This document shows, one piece after another, positions 26,443-33,881 of a DNA stretch of 64,000 nucleotides (its first letter is position 1; each line of letters opens with the position of its first letter). The position numbers were made by a program, and so were the translations under genes. Under the pieces are notes generated by a model, which searched no databases, was not told the origin of the DNA, and was given only the letters and a program-made list of their open reading frames with translations. The DNA is taken from assembly GCF_030525755.1 (NCBI RefSeq), contig NZ_JAUNEC010000001.1, positions 62,001-126,000 of the forward strand. The letters run 5' to 3'. Source of the stretch: Alysiella sp. Its GTDB lineage: Bacteria > Pseudomonadota > Gammaproteobacteria > Burkholderiales > Neisseriaceae.

Positions 26443-26544
26443 ATGTATTTTCAATCCGACCAATTGAATAATCCTGACCTTAATCCTATTGAACAAGTTT
26501 GGAGCTGGATTAAAGGATTAAGGCAAGATTGGAGATTGTATTGA
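26443..26544 (+). pseudogene. IS630-family transposase remnant (C-terminal DDE part)
   Basis: From an ATG at 26443 to a TGA at 26542-26544 the frame reads MYFQSDQLNN, then PDLNPIEQVWSWIKGLRQDW. The PDLNPIE-VW block is the hallmark around the last acidic residue of IS630/Tc1-type DDE transposases. Only about 33 codons survive; the rest of the transposase and clear terminal inverted repeats are missing, so this is a fossil. Confidence 0.8.
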
Positions 26545-26730
26545 CAGGTTATTTTTTTATTTTATGTGGATTTGTGGTATTTTTTAAGTTCGTTTGGTAT
26601 AGCCTGAAAATATAGCTTTAATTATAGGATAGTTGAAACAATATTGATTATTTAGTCAAATAAAAACGCAATATCATTCTGTACGATTGATATTGCATTT
26701 TTTAAATTTCCAGTCTACCTGACAATGTTT

Positions 26731-27411
26731 TTAGATATTATTGTTTTGGTAATTTTGTATGGTAACTTTAGGGGGATAAGAAATGAACTCGGTAATGCCT
26801 TTATTTAACCAATAAGTTATGCCATATACAACACCTGAAAAAATGGCGGCACCAAAAGCACCCGAAAACAGGCTACCAGATATGCTTGCTTCTTGGCTTG
26901 AGGTACTGGGTTGCAGATATGCCCATATACTCAATATGATAAATGAACCTATCCAAGCGATGCCACCCCATTTACAGGCAGAGAAATTTTTTGCAGCAGC
27001 ATTCACTTTTTCCCAGCGTTGTTGTGGCAAAGTAACCAGTTTTTCAAGTTCATGATTTGTTTGAAATAGCAAAGGCTCATATTGGCCTAATGTTGCAACC
27101 ACTTGTTTGCCCACGTTGCTACGTTGTGAGTAACTACCGTCTTTATTGGTTTTAACTTGATGTTGCTGTGCAAGCTGATGTGCTGAATGGATATTTTTTT
27201 GAAAATGCTGTTGCTTTTTGAGTAACTGAACAAATTCATCTTGTTCAGCTTCATTAAGCCAAAAATCATTTTCATCAGCACTATCTAATTTTTCTTTTGC
27301 GGAAAAATAACCCCATGCCAATAAAATTGGTGTGGCGATAATTGCTACTATTAATACGATGAGCAAAATACCGCCTACAACACCATCATCATTTTTCTTT
27401 TTTCTTGCCAT
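26731..27411 (-). CDS. Membrane protein of unknown function
   Basis: A 226-residue protein I do not recognise. A basic start (ARKKKNDDG) leads into one hydrophobic helix (residues about 12-36), then a charged, Gln-rich middle region of about 100 residues with coiled-coil character (KKQQHFQKNIHSAHQLAQQ), then two hydrophobic helices (about 145-165 and 185-205) and a polar tail. The codon use is more AT-rich than in valS beside it. It lies between an IS630 remnant and an inverted repeat, which hints at accessory DNA. Confidence 0.7.
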   Translation of the reverse strand: MARKKKNDDGVVGGILLIVLIVAIIATPILLAWGYFSAKEKLDSADENDFWLNEAEQDEFVQLLKKQQHFQKNIHSAHQLAQQHQVKTNKDGSYSQRSNVGKQVVATLGQYEPLLFQTNHELEKLVTLPQQRWEKVNAAAKNFSACKWGGIAWIGSFIILSIWAYLQPSTSSQEASISGSLFSGAFGAAIFSGVVYGITYWLNKGITEFISYPPKVTIQNYQNNNI

Positions 27412-27447
27412 GATATTTCTCTGATTAATGCCATATTATTGAGTGGG

Positions 27448-27516
27448 TGTAGAGTGCATATCACGTACCACCAATCCCACTATTTTAGAGATTCAGTGCG
27501 TGGTACGCACTCTACA
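27448..27516. repeat. Imperfect inverted repeat before the membrane-protein gene
   Basis: TGTAGAGTGC...GTACCAC pairs with GTGGTACGCACTCTACA with a 7-base bulge on the left arm. It lies between valS and the membrane-protein gene; the GTAG-GTGC wording recalls short intergenic palindromes also glimpsed at 937-963. Confidence 0.6.
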
Positions 27517-27522
27517 ATGATT

Positions 27523-30500
27523 TTACTTCAATTTATCCAACGCCACCTGAATTTTCGCCAATTTCTCTTGCAAATCAGCCAATTCCGCTTTGTCTTTTTC
27601 CACCAAATGCGCGGGGGCTTTGTCCACATAGCCTGCTTTGGACAATTTCGCGTTCAGTTTTTCCAAAGCCTTGTTCAGCTTTTCGGCTTCCTTGTTCAGA
27701 CGCGCGGTTTCGGCGGCTTTGTCCACTTCCACTTTCAACATCAAACGCGCACCGTTGCACACGGCAACGGGCGCATCTTCGTGTTCAGGCAGCGTGGCGA
27801 CCGCTTGCACTTCGGTCAGTTTTGCCAAGGCGGGCAAATACGCCAACAGTTCGCCCAAATCGTCTGCCGTTTCCACAAACAAGGGGGCTTTGATGTTGGG
27901 CGCGATGCCCATTTCGCCACGCAGATTGCGTACCGCGCCTGCCAAATCTTGCAAAGCGGACATTTTGCCAAAAGCGGCTTGGGTTTCGGCAATCGCGTTT
28001 TCGTCAAAAATGGGGAAGGGCGCAAGCACAATGCTGTCTGAAACTTTGCGCTCGCACATGGGCGCGATGGTTTGCCACAATTCTTCGGTGATAAACGGCA
28101 TAATCGGGTGCAACAGGCGCAAACTCACTTCCAACACGCGCAGCAAAGTGTGGCGTGTGGCGCGTTGGCGGCTGGCGCAACCGTTTTGTAATTGCACTTT
28201 TGCCAATTCCAAATACCAATCGCAATAATCGTTCCAAATGAAGCTGTATAACAATTCTGCTGCTAAATCAAAACGATAAGTTTCATAGGCTTGGGTTACA
28301 TCGCGTTCCACTTCGTTCAATCGCCCAATAATCCATTGGTCGGGGAAGGAGTAGGCGCGTGGCTCGGTGGCAAATTCGCCATAGCCGCAGTCTTTGTCTT
28401 CCGTGTTCATTAAGACGAAGTTGGTGGCGTTCCAAATTTTGTTGCAGAAATTGCGATAACCTTCGGCGCGTTTGAAATCAAAATTGATGTTGCGACCCAA
28501 ACTCGCGTAGCTTGCCATGGTGAAACGCAAAGCGTCCGCGCCCATGGCTGGAATGCCTTCGGGGAAGAGTTTTTCGGTGGCGGCACGAACTTGGGGGGCG
28601 GTTTCGGGTTTGCGTAAACCTGTGGTGCGTTTTTCCAAAAGTTGTGGTAAATCAATGCCGTCAATCAAATCCACGGGGTCAATCACATTGCCTTCGGATT
28701 TGGACATTTTTTTGCCTTCGTGGTCGCGCACCATGCCGTGAATGTACACGGCTTTGAACGGCACTTTGCCTGTGAAGTGCATGGTCATGAACACCATACG
28801 CGCCACCCAGAAGAAAATAATCTCATAGCCCGTTACCAACACGCTGGACGGCAAAAATGCTTTCAATTCATCTGTGCTGATGCCCTTGTCGTCCCAACCC
28901 AAAGTGGAAAACGGCACCAGTGCGGACGAAAACCATGTGTCCAACACGTCTGCATCGCGGGTTAATTTAATATTTAAATCATTAGCTTGTTGAATTAAAT
29001 GAGCGGCTTGTTTTTTTGCTTCATCGGATAACAGGCTGCCTGAAAATTCTTCAAAAAATACGGCAAAATCAGCATAAATCGCAAGCATTTGGGCATCTTC
29101 CTGACCATGAATGCCTGATAACATTTGTGTGCTTGATTTTTGATTAATCAATTGAAAATATGCTTCAATTTCACTATCCGCGACAAAAATATTGCCATTT
29201 TCATCGTACCACGCAGGAATTTGGTGTCCCCACCACAACTGGCGCGAAATGCACCAATCGTCCAATTTCCGCATCCATTCGTTGTAGGTGTTAATCCAAT
29301 TTTCGGGGATAAAGTGGATTTGTCCGCTTGCAAAGGCGTGTTGCGCTTTTTGTGCCAAACTCATGCCTTTGAACTCGGAATCGGGTTCGCCGCCGTTGGG
29401 TGTGGCGTGCATGTCCACAAACCATTGGTCGGTCAAAAGCGGCTCAATCACGCTGCCTGTGCGGTCGCCTTTGGGGGTCATGAGTTTATGCGGTTTGGTT
29501 TCAATGAGATAGCCTTGTGCTTGCAAATCGGCAACGATTTTTTTACGCGCTTCAAAGCGGTCAAGCCCTGCGTATTGTTCAGGCAGCCTGAAACCCTGTT
29601 GCGCCTCGTTGCGATAATCAAAAACTTGCGTTTCTGATAAAACTTTCGCCTCTAAATCAAAAATATTGATTAAAAGCGTGTCGTGGCGTTTGCCGACTTG
29701 GTAGTCATTGAAATCGTGTGCAGGCGTGATTTTCACGCAGCCTGAACCGAAATCTTTTTCCACATATTCATCGGCAATCACAGGAATTTCACGCCCTGTG
29801 AGCGGCAAAATCACTTTTTTGCCAATCCAATGCGCGTAACGCGCGTCTTCGGGGTGAACGGCAACCGCCACATCGCCCAACAGCGTTTCAGGGCGCGTGG
29901 TGGCAACGGTCAAGCCTTCGGACGGATTATCGGCAAACGGATAGCGAATGTGCCACATAAAGCCATCGGTTTCCACGTTTTCCACTTCCAAATCGGAAAC
30001 GGCTGTGCCGAGAACAGGGTCCCAGTTTACCAAGCGTTTACCGCGATAAATCAAGCCTTGTTGATGCAATTTCACAAACACTTTGGTAACGATGTTGGCG
30101 CGGGTTTCGTCCATGGTGAAATATTCGCGCGACCAGTCGGCAGAGCAACCCACGCGGCGCATTTGTTGGGTGATGGTACCGCCAGATTGTTCTTTCCATT
30201 GCCACACTTTTGCCAAAAACGCCTCGCGCCCCAAGTCATGACGTGAAATGTTTTGCGCGGCAAGTTGGCGTTCCACCACGATTTGCGTGGCAATGCCTGC
30301 GTGGTCGGTGCCAGGAATCCAAGCGGTGTTACAGCCTTTCATGCGGTAATAGCGCGTCAAGCCGTCCATAATGGTTTGGTTGAAGGCGTGTCCCATGTGC
30401 AGCGTGCCTGTAACATTGGGGGGCGGCAGTTGAATGGAAAACGCGTCTTTTTGCGCGAAATTGGGCTGAAAATAGCCGTTTTGTTCCCAATTTTGGTAAT

Positions 30501-30543
30501 GTTTTTGTTCAATTTCGGTGGGGGAATATTTGGATAAAGTCAT
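27523..30543 (-). CDS. valS: Valine-tRNA ligase
   Basis: A 1006-residue class I synthetase that charges tRNA-Val and edits threonine mischarging. The HIGH motif appears in NVTGTLHMGHAF near residue 45, the KMSKS loop in GKKMSKSEGNVIDP, and a charged C-terminal coiled coil binds tRNA. It is longer than the roughly 945 residues usual for neisserial ValS. An extra segment of about 45-60 residues, AT-richer and containing a DUS, precedes the LTRDADVLDTWFSSAL motif (about 28970-29175). The start MTLSKYSPTE at 30543 is preferred over the open upstream extension. Confidence 0.95.
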   Translation of the reverse strand: MTLSKYSPTEIEQKHYQNWEQNGYFQPNFAQKDAFSIQLPPPNVTGTLHMGHAFNQTIMDGLTRYYRMKGCNTAWIPGTDHAGIATQIVVERQLAAQNISRHDLGREAFLAKVWQWKEQSGGTITQQMRRVGCSADWSREYFTMDETRANIVTKVFVKLHQQGLIYRGKRLVNWDPVLGTAVSDLEVENVETDGFMWHIRYPFADNPSEGLTVATTRPETLLGDVAVAVHPEDARYAHWIGKKVILPLTGREIPVIADEYVEKDFGSGCVKITPAHDFNDYQVGKRHDTLLINIFDLEAKVLSETQVFDYRNEAQQGFRLPEQYAGLDRFEARKKIVADLQAQGYLIETKPHKLMTPKGDRTGSVIEPLLTDQWFVDMHATPNGGEPDSEFKGMSLAQKAQHAFASGQIHFIPENWINTYNEWMRKLDDWCISRQLWWGHQIPAWYDENGNIFVADSEIEAYFQLINQKSSTQMLSGIHGQEDAQMLAIYADFAVFFEEFSGSLLSDEAKKQAAHLIQQANDLNIKLTRDADVLDTWFSSALVPFSTLGWDDKGISTDELKAFLPSSVLVTGYEIIFFWVARMVFMTMHFTGKVPFKAVYIHGMVRDHEGKKMSKSEGNVIDPVDLIDGIDLPQLLEKRTTGLRKPETAPQVRAATEKLFPEGIPAMGADALRFTMASYASLGRNINFDFKRAEGYRNFCNKIWNATNFVLMNTEDKDCGYGEFATEPRAYSFPDQWIIGRLNEVERDVTQAYETYRFDLAAELLYSFIWNDYCDWYLELAKVQLQNGCASRQRATRHTLLRVLEVSLRLLHPIMPFITEELWQTIAPMCERKVSDSIVLAPFPIFDENAIAETQAAFGKMSALQDLAGAVRNLRGEMGIAPNIKAPLFVETADDLGELLAYLPALAKLTEVQAVATLPEHEDAPVAVCNGARLMLKVEVDKAAETARLNKEAEKLNKALEKLNAKLSKAGYVDKAPAHLVEKDKAELADLQEKLAKIQVALDKLK

Positions 30544-30764
30544 GTTTTTGCCTTGACAGTAAAAATGATGAAAAATGGGTGGATTATAGCGGAAAATGGG
30601 TGGGCAGGCTGCCTGAAAAGGCATTCAGGCAGCCATTTTTATGAGATTGGCTGCCTGAAAATCACATTTGGTCAATTTTATTGCAAAGGGGCAAAATGTT
30701 TTTGTGTGATAAACTATATATTTTTAAACAAAAGGTTGTTGGGATTTAATCCAATTAACAGATA

Positions 30765-30792
30765 AAAGCCCTGCTTTTGCAAGCAGGGCTTT
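30765..30792 (-). terminator. Terminator of the porin gene
   Basis: AAAGCCCTGCTT and AAGCAGGGCTTT form a perfect 12-bp stem with a TTGC loop; on the minus strand T-rich sequence follows. Confidence 0.9.
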
Positions 30793-30826
30793 GGGCGTTA
30801 GCCTGTTAATCCATGTTAGGAATGGA

Positions 30827-31825
30827 TTAGAATTTGTGTACCAAACCTACGCTCAATGTGCCTTGACGTTCTTTGTCAGCACCGCTACCTACGTTCAAGT
30901 AACCTACTTGACCGTTTACGATGGTGCGTTTAGACAAAGCGTAATCTGCACCTACGATGCCTTGATAGTATTTGCCATTGCCATAAATTTTGCTACCATC
31001 TTCATCTTTAAAGCCAAAGCCATAAGCAGCAGATGCTTTTACGCGCAAGCTGTCGTCAAATTTGTATGCAACGGTTGCGGCAACTTCATGACCTGATTTA
31101 ACATCTTCATCAACACGTTTGGTGTGTTGGTAAGCCAAGCCTGCAAAGAGTTTGTCTTTGTTGTAGCCACCTTGTACCAAAGCTTGGTAACCGTCTTTGG
31201 ATTTGCCGTTTACTGTGGTGGTGTTTTTCACGTATACACCAGCAACATCAGCAAAGAAGCCTGCATCGTGTTTGTAGCTTACAGAGGTACCGTAGATGGC
31301 TGACTCTTTGTTTTTATTGTTGTTGTCAGATGGAGAAACGTACAATTCAGCAGTTAAACCAGAGAACTCGGGCGTAGTGTAAGATAAAGCCACTTTGCGA
31401 CCAGTTGCGGCAGTAGTACGTGTGAATGTATCAAGACCCGCAGCTTTGCTATCGTCACCGTGTTCCCATTCGTCCAATTCGCCGTTCAAACGGGCAACTG
31501 GAGTTTGGAAATGACCTGCTTTAACGGTACCGAAGTCACCTCGCAAACCTACGAAAGAATCACGTGTGCCAAAGCCACGTCCAGCTGTGCCAGCGATATC
31601 TACGCGTTGTTCCAACTGCCAAATGGCTTTCAAGTTGTCGCCGATTTGTTCAGAACCTTTAAAGCCGATGCGTGAGCCGTAGTCCACGATGTTGGTGGTT
31701 GTGCCTTTTTCACCTTTAACTTTGGTTACTTCTACACCGCCTTTGATTTGACCATACAGAACTACGTCAGCAGATGCGGCTACGGGCAATGCTGCCAATG
31801 TCAGAGCAATCAGGGTTTTTTTCAT
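30827..31825 (-). CDS. PorB-like trimeric outer-membrane porin
   Basis: A 332-residue Gram-negative porin of the neisserial/betaproteobacterial class. The signal peptide MKKTLIALTLAALPVAASA is followed by DVVLYGQIKGGVEV, the standard mature start. Alternating strands, a loop 3-like segment and the terminal SVGLVHKF with the final Phe follow. It should let small solutes across the outer membrane. I chose the ATG at 31825 by the signal peptide; the frame is open upstream. An SD-like AAGGAAT precedes it. The upstream intergenic leader is unusually C- and A-rich on the coding strand. Confidence 0.95.
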   Translation of the reverse strand: MKKTLIALTLAALPVAASADVVLYGQIKGGVEVTKVKGEKGTTTNIVDYGSRIGFKGSEQIGDNLKAIWQLEQRVDIAGTAGRGFGTRDSFVGLRGDFGTVKAGHFQTPVARLNGELDEWEHGDDSKAAGLDTFTRTTAATGRKVALSYTTPEFSGLTAELYVSPSDNNNKNKESAIYGTSVSYKHDAGFFADVAGVYVKNTTTVNGKSKDGYQALVQGGYNKDKLFAGLAYQHTKRVDEDVKSGHEVAATVAYKFDDSLRVKASAAYGFGFKDEDGSKIYGNGKYYQGIVGADYALSKRTIVNGQVGYLNVGSGADKERQGTLSVGLVHKF

Positions 31826-32197
31826 GTCAGTATTCCTTAATCTACGTTGATGAAATTGAAAGGGTTGCGCGGTTGCCCGCTTTGTGGAACAAACCTTTGG
31901 GCTTGTTTTGTGTTTTTGAATATTAAGGGGCTTGGGGCTGGGTGGCAATGTTTTGGGGTGGTTTTTTGTGGGGTTGGGTGTGTTTTTTTTGTGGAGTGTT
32001 GTTTTATTTTATTTGTTTTTAATGGGTTAGGGTGTTTTTGATGGGTGTTGTTTTTTTGCATCAGTTTTGGGTGAGGCTGCCTGAAAGGGGTGTTTCAGGC
32101 AGGTTTTTGGGGCTGCAAGTTGCACCCTTGTGGTATGAGATTTCAGAATTTGGTAAATCTGGGAGGTGGGGTTTAGGCTGTCTGAAAACATAATCTT
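31826..32197. other. Porin leader region with strong base skew
   Basis: No gene seen in these 372 bases. From about 31880 to 32060 the plus strand is almost entirely G and T, so an RNA made from the minus strand would be C- and A-rich with few G. A DUS pair lies at about 32073-32099. Confidence 0.7.
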
Positions 32198-33652
32198 TTA
32201 AAATTGTTTGCTGATTTCTAAAAATACGCGGTGTTTGTCGTAGTTATACAGTTTGATGTTGCTGCGGTTTTTGTTGTATGACCATGTTAAACGTGGTGTT
32301 AAACCTTGCCAATGTAGGGCGCGATGCCAAATGCTGGCTTGTGCGCCCCATTCGTGGTTGGCTTGTACGCGATTGAAGAATCCTGCAGCACGATAGGTTT
32401 TTCTGCCATAAGAAACGCTTATGCGCGTTGCCAAGCCTTTTGACCATTCTTGTAACCAGCCTGTGCGTATGCCTTTGCGGATAAAGGAATCATCGGCATC
32501 ATGCGCATTGCTGCGGTTGAAATCTATGCCTGCAAACCATGCTTGTTTGGGGTTGTGTTGATAGGAGGCGGTAAGTGAAACAAAATGGGCGTTGCCGTTT
32601 AAGTGTTTGCGGGTGCGATAGCGGTTTTGTATGGTTTCGGCATATAGGTTGCCTTGCCATTTGGGGTTGAAGGTGTGTGATGCTTCCAAGGCGATGCCGC
32701 GACCTTGTGAAAATCGTTGTAAGGTTGAGTCATTTTTGCTGCCACCCGCGTACCACATTTGTTCAAAAAATGGCAATAGGGTAAGGCTGTTTTTGGCGTT
32801 TTGATAACCGATACCAAGTGATGTGCGGATGTTGGCTTCGTTGAAGCGTTTGTTGTTCCAATAGTATTTGCTGCTGCTGTCTAAACGCAGTTCATGAAAC
32901 AGCGCGTTTTGCCAAAACCATTTTTTTGTTGCACTAAAATTGATGGCAAATCCTTGACCTGATTGGGCTTCTTCGCCACGCCAACCGCCACCTAAATCGG
33001 GGTTTTGGGGGGCGTTGTTGATGTTTTTGTCGTTGATGAAGGTGGTGCTGCCGCTGAATTGCCAGTGGCTGAGTTGTTTGATGTGTGCCACAACTTGTTC
33101 AATTTCGTTTGCCAACTGGGGTGGTAATTGGTTTTCGCTTTGTACTTTGCGAAACTGGTCTTCTGCGGCTTCCCATTCTTTGTTGGACAGTAATGCGGCA
33201 GCGGTTTGTAAACGCAATACTGACCAATCGGGTTTTTCTGCCAAAACCTGACGATACAAGCGCACGGCTTGTCCATGATTGCCTTGCCAACGTGCTACAA
33301 GGGCTTGTGCCCAAGTGTCCAATGCAGGCTCGCGCAGGTTTTCAGGCAGCCTTTGGTAGTGTGGCAACAAAATTGCTGTATTTTCGCCATTGCCTTGTAA
33401 TAGTGCTGCCATGATGGCACGCACTATTAAATCGGGGTGTTGCTGTAATTCGGTTTCGCTTAAAGCAATGCTTTGTTCTGATGTTGTTTCAGGGGGGATA
33501 ACCTTTTTTTCAGGCTGTTTGGGCAGGGTGCTTTGGATTTGTTGGTGCACTTGTTCATCGGCAAGGCGGTGGTCATCGGGGCTTTTTTCATTGTTTGCCG
33601 TAACAGGGAAGGACATCAGTAATAGTAGGGCTGAAAGGGTTTTGTGGTTCAT
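32198..33652 (-). CDS. Slam-family surface lipoprotein assembly modifier
   Basis: A 484-residue outer-membrane protein. A signal peptide (MNHKTLSALLLLMSFPVTA) is followed by a helical, TPR-like N-terminal half (WARWQGNHGQAVRLYRQVL-type repeats, around residues 100-190) and a C-terminal half of amphipathic strands (from about residue 200) ending in a Phe, as in the DUF560 barrel. This matches Slam, which helps lipoproteins such as TbpB, LbpB, HpuA and fHbp reach the cell surface. It lies directly downstream of tbpA on the same strand, so its likely client is the TbpB next door. An ATG at 33664 is an alternative start. Confidence 0.88.
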   Translation of the reverse strand: MNHKTLSALLLLMSFPVTANNEKSPDDHRLADEQVHQQIQSTLPKQPEKKVIPPETTSEQSIALSETELQQHPDLIVRAIMAALLQGNGENTAILLPHYQRLPENLREPALDTWAQALVARWQGNHGQAVRLYRQVLAEKPDWSVLRLQTAAALLSNKEWEAAEDQFRKVQSENQLPPQLANEIEQVVAHIKQLSHWQFSGSTTFINDKNINNAPQNPDLGGGWRGEEAQSGQGFAINFSATKKWFWQNALFHELRLDSSSKYYWNNKRFNEANIRTSLGIGYQNAKNSLTLLPFFEQMWYAGGSKNDSTLQRFSQGRGIALEASHTFNPKWQGNLYAETIQNRYRTRKHLNGNAHFVSLTASYQHNPKQAWFAGIDFNRSNAHDADDSFIRKGIRTGWLQEWSKGLATRISVSYGRKTYRAAGFFNRVQANHEWGAQASIWHRALHWQGLTPRLTWSYNKNRSNIKLYNYDKHRVFLEISKQF

Positions 33653-33773
33653 GGTTAAAATCATTTGTTAATCATTCTTATTTATTAGAAGCGGTCTTGA
33701 TTGGTTCTTGGTGATTTTGTGTTGGACATGGGTTTTCAGGCAGCCTATATGCCTCAATTCAGACCAATATCAT

Positions 33774-33835
33774 AGCTGTTTCAAATTATCAAAGAAGACA
33801 AGGCGACCGCTCCTTTATGTACTGTATTTTATCTG
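33774..33835 (+). repeat. Imperfect repeat on the tbpA side of the tbp locus
   Basis: GTTTCAAATTA, then ACAAGG and CCGCTCCTTTATGTACTGT match, in order and orientation, the stretch at about 38940-38990 beyond tbpB (GTTTCAAATTA ... CCGCTCTTTGATGTACTGT). AAGGCGACCG also occurs at 9855. It lies between tbpA and slam. Confidence 0.6.
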
Positions 33836-33881
33836 TATGATTTCCGATAAAAATACATTGATAATCTAGTGGATGCCTGTT

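Larger units (their letters stand above)
26343..26730. other. Interval with tpx terminator and IS remnant
   Basis: Besides the terminator and transposase fragment I see only AT-rich sequence (26545-26700) with no supported gene. An A/T-rich hairpin-like stretch (AATATCATTCTGTACGATTGATATT, 26670-26694, shown here only by its ends AATATCA and TGATATT) may be the terminator of the minus-strand membrane protein gene. Confidence 0.5.
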
